A stretch of 64,000 bases of DNA, from contig FN648440.1 of the NCBI GenBank assembly GCA_000310025.1, forward strand, positions 1 to 64,000, in the 5' to 3' direction. Under the pieces are notes generated by a model. That model worked only from the letters and a program-made list of their open reading frames with translations, had not been told where the DNA came from and did no database searches. This document shows, piece after piece, positions 24,972-35,607 of this stretch. How positions within the stretch are numbered: position 1 is the stretch's first letter; every line of letters starts with the position of its first letter. A program made the position numbers and the translations under genes. The DNA comes from Ectocarpus siliculosus (lineage: Eukaryota; Sar; Phaeophyceae; Ectocarpales; Ectocarpaceae).

Positions 24972-25783
24972 GATATCTGCGGCATGTTTGCGTTTGATAT
25001 TATACGCCACAGAGACTTGATGAGACGTGTCATGTCGGACCGCATCGGACCGTTCGAGCGACAGACATCCCCAGCGCGCGACTGAGAAACACGGCGCGAC
25101 TGAGCGATTCATGGGCAAGGCAGTCGGCAGTTACCTTTCTTGCACTTCAGTGCGTTGGTCGGAATTTGATTCCTTTCCTGTGCCCATTTTCTCGCAAGAC
25201 GAGGAAGAGTTTGAGTACGGATGAGGGGAAAACGACAGTCAGTGAAGAACTGTTGTTGTAGGGGTAGTAACGAATCAACCGGTATGTGTACCTGCGGTCT
25301 ACAGCAGTAGTCGGGAGGGAGACTAATACTTTATCCGTGTGCGTGTTTGCTTCGCTGGCTGCCCTTTTGATACTGGTTCTTATCGGGACGCGTCTGTCAA
25401 TAGTTTAGCCGCTTCCATGGGCGTAGGGCTTGAGAGAGGGCTCCATGGCTCCATCATCATCTGTCCTCTTTCCTCACAGCCTGCAACTTGATCTTCCTTC
25501 CAAGAGATTTATTCTATCGAACTATCCTCGTTCCTGATGGCGACGGCAAGTAGTAGTAGAGCCAGAAGTAGCAAGTCGAAAACCCGTGGGGGTAAAACCG
25601 AACGAGATACTGCAGTTCTGCCTGTGGTTGGTGCTATGTATCGTTTTTCCCGCGGGATGATTCTTCACATAGCAGAGTGGGATTACCTGGGATGGACAAT
25701 TATATATACAACACCCCCTCAACAACAACAATCTGTGTGGGACTGTGCTCTGGGAAGATACTTTTACGTAGACCCTCACAAAG

Positions 25784-26993
25784 TTGCTTCATCTCCGCCC
25801 ACACCCTCCCCCGTATATAGGTGTCCCGGACGCGAGTTCCGGGGAATTCGCGCACCAGCAGAACAAGTCTGGCGCCAGGTCGGACTGTGGACGTAACCCT
25901 CCGCTGCACTATGCTGTGCGCGCCAACACCAATGCCGCCATACTGGCACTCGCCAACGGCCTGCAGTACGAAGTGACGAAGTACAACCACAGCACCAGGA
26001 CGCACGAGGTTGTCTAGGTCAGCCCCGGTCTGCTTGCGTTCGGATGTTGCAATGGCTCGGCCCTAGTCTTGGCCACGATCGCGTGCCTATAGACATCAAA
26101 GCAAAGGCAGCCAGTCGCCAGGCCAGCTAAAGGGACAGTTCCCGGGCTCGGCAGTATGGGCGGCGACTCTGTTCGAAGACGGGGACGTGTGCAACGTCGC
26201 TGGGACCTGGACGGATCGTGTGGCGTCAGGACATCTCCGACCCGACGAAGAAACTTTGTCTAGGGCTTACGAGACGTACTACGGATGCGGGAGGGGAGAG
26301 CCGTGCGAGAACCTACGATGTCCCTCGTGCTGGGACGATGGTCATGCCTCAGCACTCGAAGTCAACCAGATCGCGTGTTCTACATATTTACGCGTCCCCC
26401 TCGTGGCCAGTTGCGGACAGGGTCGCTTGAAGGGCGGCGATGCCAAAACCGCGGACAGACCCGGGCCGCGCGATGACTGGGCCTTGGGGGGCGGAGGTGG
26501 TGATAATGTTGAGGTATACAACGGGCCACCGCCACCACCTGGCGTTGGAACTGTTGCAACGGACCAATTGACATTGGTCAAGATCCTCTACTTCTTCCTG
26601 CACGAGGGGAACCCTCGTTCCCTGAGCGGGGAGCCGCCTCCGCTTACCTGGTGGGTGCTCGGGTACGAGTATGTGGGGGTTGGTGAAGGAAACGAACGTG
26701 TGCCCGATTCCATCACGGGGCACCCAACCTTGCTCCTGCGTGGTCGGGGGTTTCCGTTGGTCTTCCCTGTGGACGCCATCCGACGCCAAGTGCACATCTA
26801 TCACCAATGCCCTAGGCGAGGAGATGTCGATCCGGGAGAGGCTTTTGTTTGCGAACAAACCCAAGGGGAGGGTCGCACCACGCGCGCTTGGCACCACAGA
26901 TCCAGGCTGGCACATCCGGGCTCTCACAACGGCTACGATAGGTACCTTTTGAACGAGGTTCACCACAGCGTCAACCAGGACACTTTCGTTTGA
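25784..26993 (+). pseudogene. A': C-terminal remnant of a second CACTA/TNP2-like transposase
   Basis: The stretch near 25833-26017 (ASSGEFAHQ then ALANGLQYEV and KYNHSTR) matches the last visible exon of gene A at 336-1 (ASSGEFAHQ, ALANGLPYSV, KYNRSTK). It runs into an in-frame TAG at 26015-26017 with similarity continuing beyond (VSPG against VRPG), and another TAG follows about 20 codons later. A separate 268-codon frame (26187-26993) contains IRRQVHIYHQCP and ends YLLNEVHHSVNQDTFV with TGA, which from memory looks like the C-terminal exon of this family. The two parts are in different frames, so this is a decayed copy. It is divergent from B', mirroring the A/B pair. Confidence 0.5.
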
Positions 26994-28096
26994 GGTGGGA
27001 ATGGATCTATATGCTTCTCAACATTCGGATGTTGGGCCGGGACGCGGCCAAATAAGGCCCTCATTGTACGAGCCACGCATTAATTTTTCGTCGACGTAGA
27101 AATTGTACGGGCCCTGAATTCACTGTATACTTGCACGAGTACACGTCGCCACCGCAGAGCTTGTAGATGTTGTTTTGTCGTCTTCCTTTTTGACAACGAC
27201 TCGTTTCGTCCTGTATGCATTGACGTCACAGGATCGACGGTTCTGATGGACCCGACGTGGCGGAGACAAACCCCGAGGGAGACAAACCCCGAGGGAAAGG
27301 GTAAATAGTGCCCTCGGCCTCATGCTCATCATCGACAAAGTAGCACCACATGTTTGGGTTGTATGTTGTATATTCGCGCGTTGTACGGACCGTTGTTTTA
27401 GTTTGCGCCAAGTGTCGTTCATCGAAGTTTTTTGCGTATCCTTGCGTGCTGCACACTTTGTATTTAGCAGATTAAACCGCGGTAACCGTGTGACATCTGA
27501 ACTACTATACCTCTTGTTGGGGAATTTCATTGGTGTCCGTGTTGGTGTCTGTTCAAAATGTTTTCCTTTTTTTTTGGTGGATATATTGCATAAATGGAAC
27601 GACACCTTTCGGAAAGCTCTTGACGAGACGGCTTCTTCAACACCGCCGGTTTCGGCGCTGCCACTAATTCTGTTTTGCGGAGAAAAATCGAGCTCTGAAA
27701 AGCGGTTCAGGGGACGTGGTATCTGGTGTCACCTCCGGTACGTGCTGCGGATATTTTTCTTTTTTTTCCGTACTCGTAGACTACCTCTGGAAATCAAAAC
27801 ACATCGTACTCCGGAGTATGCATATTCTGATACCATATTTAGTATAATACGAACACATATCGTCGGGTGAGGACTCTTCAATGGTGGTGCCTCTTTTGGC
27901 ACTCTAAATACATGCCAGGTGGCACAGGGTATAGGCAATGCACCCCTGACCAGGGTGGTCTCTCCACAAGGTCTCCGGTACGGCGACCTTGTAGAACAAC
28001 AGTCCCCGGCAGGGTCTCGACAGGGTCTGGACAGGGTGTGTACAGGGTGTTGGTCCCGCAGGGTACGCAAAAGGCGGAGCAAAGTGGCTACGTGTG
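26994..28096. other. Left flank of the giant element
   Basis: No gene seen. 27590-27740 is a diverged relative of 29005-29150 inside the arm (AAAGCTCT, CGCCGG and ATCGAGCT blocks, GTGGTATCTGGTGTCACC). 27930-28080 is rich in CAGGGT. The last 21 bases, GGAGCAAAGTGGCTACGTGTG (28076-28096), match exactly the reverse complement of the empty site at about 15209-15229. Confidence 0.6.
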
Positions 28097-28924
28097 CACA
28101 GGCTTATAGTGTCCCTGCCACACTTTTACAGCTTCGTGTCACACGCATACGTTATGCGCGGTGCCACAGACAGGTCTAGTTGCAGCTGCTGCGTCCCCTC
28201 TCTCCTGTTTTTCCCCTTCCTTCTTGATGGCAAACGTGGTCCCCGGCAACGAACTCCCACCACAGCAACAACCTGCGCGTACGTCCCACGAGAGCGCGAC
28301 AGAGAGAGGTAGACGAGCGTTGTGAGGCCCCATGGACCTATGATACCCCTGCTGCCCTTGTACAGCAGTGGGTCTCACATGCCTAGGGTATTCTCGGTGC
28401 CGCAGCAACCCACCCTGGCAGCTACATAGATAGCTGCTGCCGAGTCCTGTCCGTTTGTGTGTGTGTGTGTTTTTTTGTTGCCAAGATGACGTGGCGCCCC
28501 TCCAACAACCACAAAGAAGTACAACAACAGCGCAAGCAAGAAGACAGAGGGCAGCCAAACTCCGTGTATGTCTTTGGCCTGGTCTGCTTGGACTGTTTCC
28601 CTTGCTATCTCTGTTCTCGGCGTAGTTGTGTGGCCGCAACAATGGGAGCAAAAATTGTTGATGTTGAGTCGAAGACCCACCTACCTCCCTCACCTGCTTC
28701 CACAGCGCACATATGTGCATACATCTTCAGGAAAGGAGCAGTAGCCTACGGGTCATGAGTAGCACTTCTAACGGCAGGAAGCCAGCGCTGCCGCTACCTG
28801 AACTCATTCCAGCGTTGAAGTAACGTCATCCCCATGAGGCTATCGATAAACTCGCGCACACCGACGACTCTGTACTGCGACTACACAAGCTACAAAATAG
28901 CTAGGTGTTCCACCTCTACGCAAA

Positions 28925-29143
28925 TGACACATGATACCACCCACCCCACCGACCGATTGTCAAATGTCGACAACGCCACGGGACGGAGAAGACGATGTCG
29001 AAATTAAATGGTGGAAAGCTCTCGACAGGACGGCTAGAACGCCGCCGGTTGCGGCACCGCCACACCTTCTTCTGTGTCTTGAGAAATCGAGCTTTCTTGC
29101 TGAAAATCTTTGCAGGGTGTGTGTGGTATCTTGTGTCACCAAC
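28925..29143. repeat. Short inverted-repeat (MITE-like) element, copy in left arm
   Basis: Termini TGACACATGATACCACCCACC at the left and the inverse GTGTGTGGTATCTTGTGTCA at the right bound about 218 bp. It is related to copies at 21524 and 27590 and is mirrored in the right arm at about 60435-60653, so it was in the element before the arms were last homogenised. Confidence 0.45.
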
Positions 29144-30399
29144 GGTGCATGTTGTTGTGCACACAAATACCTGCCTCTTTCTCGGCAAGCAAGACAGCAC
29201 TCCATAATCTACATGCAGCTGCATGTAGCCACCACAGCCGTGTAGGGCCTGGTGTTTTCAGATACCAATGCAGCAGTAGTAATATAAAAAGTAGTGTGTT
29301 CGAGTGTACACTAGACGTACGTGCTTCCGTAACCCGTAACAGCCCCGGGTTGGGTCTGGTACGCACGTTCATCAGTTACGTACGGTGTAGGCACCCAGCA
29401 GTAGTAGCACAGCGGCAGCAGTTTTTTGCGCCTATTCTAAAGGAAAATATGTTATCTGCCACGGCGTTTGTTTGTTGTCTCGACGGCAGATGAGACTGGC
29501 TCGCGCGATGGTATCTCGGTGGCGAAACTTCAAGCGAGGGCATTCGGCGGGTTGGCTTGGTGGATGACAATGGCGAAGCAGAGTGTTCGCTGGCCGTGAG
29601 GTCGTTCCAACACGCGCAAGCAAGGTGAACGGCCAAGAAAGATCAGCAGGGTTGGTTGTGGACTCTAGCCAGTCCTACTTGTATGTAGCTACGAGAAGAA
29701 GCTTATTGCTTTGGTTTTGAAGGCGGTCGTGCATAATGACGGCTGTTCGCATGTTTTGTCGGCGGCTTGCAAGAGGTTCCCTGCAATCCGACCGTGCATC
29801 TAACCGACCGAGCGGGGTGTTCAAAACGTACGACATCATGCTTGCGCGAAACCCCTTTTCCCCAGGGCATCTTGAGAGAAGTTGTCGCGGGATCGTGTGT
29901 GCCACAGAAAAAAAAAAATGTTCCCAGAGAACCAACTAACTGATGAAATGTGAGAACGCTAAGCCCGCACTGCGGACAGGCGCACGGCCCCGCTACTACT
30001 GCCTATCGAGCTCGATAAAAATCCCCATTATTCAGTACTCGCCATCTACTGCTGTAGGACCTCGCATTTCGTTGTCTTACACCACAAACATGAAGGCTCA
30101 AGCGTGCCTATCCCGTCGACGACGAGATGAAGCTTCAGCGTTACGGTAGTGGGCCGGGTGCCTTCGACACACACAGTTTCGGCGCGAAACGGGCGGTTCA
30201 AAACGTCTTGGTTTCGGGCCGGCCCGGGATAGCATTTACGCTCCAAGAACTGAAGGGTGTTGCTTCCACACGCGCGGCATTTTTTTTTTTTGACAGGTAC
30301 AACCACGCACAGACCGGGCGGACTCTTTGGAGAAGCGAAACTTGGGGTGCCGTGACTGCCTCTCGGACGAGCCGTTCGCTCGAAGCTATTTACTGTCGT

Positions 30400-30870
30400 T
30401 TGGGAGGATGGCTAAAGCGTCGGTTCCAGACTGCTCCTTGGGAGGATGGATGTACATAAAGACGAAGGCCGTCGTGGCCGCGTTTATTATGTAGGTGTGT
30501 GTGGTGCCCTTATTTTTAGGCATGTAGAAAGGTGTTGTTGGGGAGGATTACTTACTTCTCAACCGCCGTTTCAGGCTCCTGTTGGGATGGTGGATATGCA
30601 TAAAGACGGAGGCCGTCGTCGCTGCATTTTTTCTTGGGGGGGGAATGCTGCCCCTTTTTTTTGAGGAATACAGTTGGTGGGGAGGATGACCCAACCGTCG
30701 TTTCAGGCTGCTGCTTGGGAGGACGTAGATGCATGCATAAGAATGGGGGCCGTCATTGCTGCGTATTATTGTTTATATTAGGTGCGTATGCTGACCTTCT
30801 CCTTTGAAGCATGTATACACTTGTTAATGGGGAGGATGACTTACAACTCAACCGCCGTTTCAGGCTGCTA
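30400..30870. repeat. ~140-bp tandem repeat in left arm, about 3.3 copies
   Basis: Units begin GGGGAGGAT, contain ACCGCCGTTTCAGGCT and a GGCCGTCGT block, and recur at about 30402, 30541, 30679 and 30829. On the opposite strand each unit shows CAGCCTGAAACGGCGGTTGAG running into GTAAGT, resembling an exon end plus splice donor. Mirrored at about 58680-59160. Confidence 0.75.
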
Positions 30871-31180
30871 GTATATCTGGGAAGAGGGAAACACCAAAAC
30901 TGAAAGCCGGAAAGTAGGTGCTGCTTCCTTTCGTCTAACGTGTGTATAGTCTATGCTTCCTTCTTTTTTTACAGCAAGTAAGAGGGCAAACGTTCGTTGC
31001 CAAACTGCCTTCAATAGAGTCGGTGTACGTGCTGACATGGCTTATTCGTCGACGTATGTCGGCTGCTAGGTTTAGCGGTGTGTAAGCTGGAAGTTCGAGG
31101 TACTGACAGCTTCTTCGCGGCGGGTGATTGCTCGAAACCTCGTGAATTGATACGCCAGCATGGAGGACAGTTAATTTGAT

Positions 31181-31990
31181 CTACTTCGTTTTTTTGCATA
31201 CCTTTACGGCGTGGTGGTGCGAGAGGACTCCTTGCCGAGCTGGAAGTTGTAATTGGGTGTTGACGTACCCATGAAATCGAAAACAGTGCTTGAAAATCCC
31301 AGATCGACTGCTGGTTGCTGCGCTTTCGAAAACGCAAGGAAAAAAGGCATTGGACGAAACAGAGCAAATTATCTGCTGATTGAATCCTTCTTTCTCTCCT
31401 GCTTCACTTAAAACTACAGTTAGCAACCAGGCAACATCCAGGCAAACCGCCGGGTGACCGTTCGAGAAAAAAAAAAAGTCCAGTGTCTACGTATCTCCTC
31501 GGGAGCGACCCGGTTGGTGTACACTGGCTCCTACAACAATAAATACATGGGAAGATACACAACACTACACAAAAATACCAATCAATGTACAATACTTACT
31601 GCCATCCCTGACCACCCAGTTTTGCTGCCTCTTGTCAGTCATGCACGGAAGAAAATTGTCAGTGTTAAACTCCCGCACGAAAAACGGGAGGAGGCCTACC
31701 ATCACACGACCGATATGCAGTGTTACCTTCCTTAGAATCAGCCGACATCGAGGAAAGAAATTATACATGTCGAGTTCTATCGCTACACCCTACGTACACC
31801 GCTCGCTGTTAACCAATACTTCCACAGGGCAAAGAACGGCAGTCAGTTTATCCAGCTACGAGCATACATACCTCCTCGAACTGTTGCTGACGAAGCTTTC
31901 AGAAGCAACGCGTCGACGGCAAACGCCCAGTCCATACTGGCCAGTCCGTCTGTTTTTGTTGAGTCTTCACGCCCACTACTTCCAACGTGA
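31181..31990 (-). CDS. Possible arm-encoded gene, left copy
   Basis: Same reading frames as the right-arm copy at 57560-58376. Segments with coding character are: about 31990-31850 (SMDWAFAVDALLLK, ending at a GTATGT donor); about 31780-31580 (LPFFVREFNTDNFLPC, KRQQNWVVRDG, ending at GTAAGT); and 31426-31181 (ending AVKVCKKTK). No family recognised. The frames survive in both arms, which mildly supports selection or recent copying. The join between the last two segments was not resolved. Confidence 0.3.
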
Positions 31991-32203
31991 TGTACACGCA
32001 CCCAGAATAATTCACCGTACCTACAATTTACCCACATGATATTTTACATTATCATCAACGACGGTGGCTCCACGTCCTGCTCCCCGACGCAAGTCTGGCC
32101 CCTATGTTAGACCGTACACCGATGGTGGAATCCTACAGTCGTCTCAACCCCATGTTAATGTTCTACTCGCTCCGTGCTTCCAGCTGCACCTCTACAGTAT
32201 CGT

Positions 32204-35200
32204 CTATGTCCCACCACTGGCACCCCCGCGCGTGGTGTTGCCACTCGAACTTGTTCTAATCGCTGAATACAGGTTCCTCCTCTCCACCACTGGCATCATC
32301 ATTGTCAATGGCAGAAAGTCGTTTAGCGTTGCCACCGGAGTCATCGCTTCATAATAATCGTCCTTGTCCAGAGGACCACCGTCGTCGCCGTCGATGTCGC
32401 TGGTGCTGTTTTCACCGTCGTGGAGGTAGACGGCACTGCCTCCGGGCCTGACGAGGACCGGCTGGGCTTCAGAAGTGTTAGTCACCCCTTTGTAGATTCT
32501 GAGCTTGATGGGAGTCTTGGGGTTATCCTCAGCATCAAACCACAGGGCATGAGTGTCAGACTTCTTCTTGTCTCGTGGAACTTCGGACAAAATCTCGTGG
32601 TGGGTGAAGGGATCGCTAGATTCCCATCGCGCGTAATAGGCGGGGCATGTTTTCGCGACGCGCATGTAAAGCGTGGCCCCTGGCGCGACGAACTCCTTGC
32701 CTGGAACGAGCATTTGTTTTAGCTGTGCGCTGTCGGCGACGCGGATAAGCCGAACAGCCCCGTCTACCCGGTCGGCGCGGAGTGACTCCCTCGCTTCCGC
32801 TGGTGAGAGGTGGATCTCCATGTCCCCCCAGATAGGAATCTCCGGGCCGTTCATTGCGTACTTCATCTTCGGAATTGTGTAAAGGGCGTAGCTGCTGTCG
32901 TATCCATCCTAAACGTTTTCGTTGTTCAAAATACAAAGTGTTAGACAGAATAAACAAAGAAAGGAAGAAAGAAGCGCCGCCGCTAACAATGATACGGACG
33001 TTTGTCAGACAGATTCGTGTAGGTCTTTGGGGTAGTTTGGCGTAACGAAAAAAATGTATAGGAAGGACGAAAGCTGCCTAGGAGAGCATGAAACGACGCA
33101 ACACTTAACATCTACCTCCCTAGAGTCAACATGGGAGGAATAACACCAACGCACAAATGCATCAATCCGTGACTCCATGATCAAAACGGCCCAAGCAAGA
33201 AGAGGATGTACGTTTTTCCCCTGGAATCACCACATTGCTGTGGTTGACTACTAGATTACCCCGCGCTCGCAAACGGAGCAGCGGATACTAAATAACCTTC
33301 TGGGATTGGACACTAGTACCACCGTCGAAAATATCACCCCACGCTCTGACAAGGACAGCGTTCACCTGCACCAAAGCCTAGCCGACAGTGGAAGAAAGCT
33401 TGGAAGCAACCAAAGTCAAGACCTTGTCAGATGGCTCGTCACCAGTCTCGCCCGCTTCTGCCATCATGTCTTGGACGACGGTAGGGACGCTAGCTGGCGC
33501 GGAAGAACGAGGAACAGCATCCGGCAGATTCCCCGGACTTATCGTTCTCAAACCACCGGCGGGGTCCGGCTCCCGCTGCACAAAGAAAGGTTATCGCACA
33601 TGATTTGGGTCAGCATAGGTAGGAGTACAAAGTCAGGAAATAAATTGGTTAGGGTCAATAGAAAGAGTTGTATCAACAACCAGCCGCATCCTCGATCGCA
33701 GGAAGCTATAAGAAGGTACATACGACGTCGGACTCTGGGACGCAGCAGTAACTGAAAAACGGTGTGGTTGTATTCGAACTAACACTACTGTCCGTTGTCC
33801 TTGGCATGAAGGGGTCAGTATTGACGAGGGCAACATGAGTTGCCGCGGCGTGGCCAAGTTGAATCCACACGAGCCCGACACGCCCATGAAAGGTCCATTG
33901 AACACTAGCAGGAAGACTAGCCCAGAAACCCACTCCAGATTCAAGGTTGACTTAGGTGCACTTAAGGGCGAAAACATTGAGCTTGGGCCGCGGCCTCGTT
34001 CTGTACCAAATCCCTCACCTTGAACACGCCGTCTGCCCACGCGATGTCGAAGGCGTCCTTCACGCGTTCTCGCATCTCGTCTACGTTTCTATCGTCGACT
34101 GGAAACACCTCCACCTTCCTACCGAGGGAGAGCGCAGTCTCGATCGTCTTGTCTCGGTCGCCGCAGGTAGACACGACTGTGTCTTGCAGGTTAGTGAACC
34201 TGTTTTGTACATGACCGACACGACGATTGTGATTGGTAATTCGTCATGCCCAAGCAAGCGCTGAGAGCACAGGGGGAGCTTTTGGCGGAAAGGTTCGAAA
34301 CAACCAGAACGAAAATCGGCTGGGGATCACGCACACACATTTAATGATACCATACCAGCAACGTTTACGTCAAGTACAAGGTGGCAAGGTATGACGTGCA
34401 TAAACATCGGCTATTTCGAGGAAAACGGGAAAAGTGTTCTGCACTAATACCCTCAGTTCCATACTTTGACAGACCCACAGCTCACATTGATTCACAAAAA
34501 GCCAAGAGTCAAGTGACAGCATCACGCCCACGAACCTGTTGATACACATGGTCAGGAGGCGAGGGGGGAACGGTGATAGTGCATTCTCGAACGGCACCGC
34601 CTTCATGAGATTAAGACAGGGACCCGACGAAGATTCAGCACCGTGGACGTCATCGGCGGTCACGGTTTGGTTGCACGTGAACCTGACGCTAGGGATGCTA
34701 TCGCCCGTCGTGGCTTGGTGAGCCACGAGAAACTGGTGAACCCTTCCGGTAAGGTGACGACGGTCCGATTTGTGTCCTGGGCGCCCGCCTCCCCGGGACT
34801 CGAACTCTACCAGCATAGGATGGTCCTCAACCTCCAGTGCCGTTCCCGCTTGCTTGAAAGCACCTGTGCAACAGGCAACAGACATCCATTCAATAAGTCG
34901 CTCACTCCAAAATCCAAAATGGCAGCGATACACGGCCGAAAATCACTGCAGATAAAACCATAACCAATCAAATTAGGTCACGCTAGCTTAATGTGGCACG
35001 CCCAAGCGCCCCTGCACAGCACCACGCCCTCACGATGACGTTGACAAATACATACGTCTGTTGTGAGTATACTGCCTAACTGCTGGAACTATCCATTCGT
35101 GAAGACTCTCCAAACACAGAAAGAAAACTCACCAGCCCAGCGGTGCGCGTGTTCGTAGACCGGCGTGGGAAGATCACAGACGACAGTACCGGACGCGTGA

Positions 35201-35415
35201 AGGCTACCGGACGCGACCAGCGCACGGGTAAGGTCGCGGATGCGGGCGAGAGTGGTCGCGTTGTCGGGTAAGAGGGTCTTGTCGGCACCGGGGTTGAGAA
35301 ACAACAGCTTCGCAGGCTCCTTCGTCCCCACGTGCGTCAACAGGTCGTCGACGCCGACGCTGTGGCTGTAGTACACCCTCTCGTGGACGTGAGTGTTTTG
35401 GTCCGTGATTATCAT
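32204..35415 (-). CDS. Gene D: conserved-looking multi-exon gene of unknown function
   Basis: Start ATG at 35415 (MIITDQNTH). Exons: 35415-35133, 34863-34536, 34176-34019, 33575-33366, 32908-32204. Junctions 1-2 (phase 1), 3-4 and 4-5 (phase 0) close exactly with good splice sites; junction 2-3 is one base off, so a small exon may be missing. About 560 residues are predicted. I recognise no domain. Features are a Leu/Asp-rich N-terminal part (SVGVDDLLTHVG), a Cys/Asp patch (STCGDRDKTIE), a Ser/Pro-rich linker, and a C-terminal part with repeated Asp (STSDIDGDDGGPLDKDDYY). A TAG at 33384-33382 lies in frame four codons before the donor of exon 4; a weaker donor just upstream would avoid it. 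The terminal stop is TAG. It sits 192 bp downstream of gene E on the same strand, just inside the left arm, so it is probably cargo or an accessory gene of the giant element. Confidence 0.5.
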
Positions 35416-35607
35416 CAGGGGACAAGTAGCAAAATACAATCAGCCAGGATCGTACAACGACCGAAAGTGTTTAAAGCAACGTAGGGCCAACAGCGCGGCC
35501 CCGTAATGTCCTAGCACACAACCTAATCGTTTCACTGGACACAAGAAAATACAAGCAATACGACCGATATGTAGTGTGTCATAAAATGGCAGTACAGCAT
35601 CACATGC

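Larger units (their letters stand above)
28097..32096. repeat. Left ~4.0-kb inverted arm
   Basis: Matches the reverse complement of 57447-61483 from CACAGGCTTATAG inward to GACGCAAGTCT, after which the two sides diverge sharply. Small differences show the arms are separate sequences: this arm lacks about 16-19 bp near 32040 and near 30112 that the right arm has, and scattered substitutions occur. It contains a short inverted-repeat element (28925-29143), a ~140-bp tandem repeat (30400-30870) and a possible gene (31181-31990, minus). Confidence 0.85.
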
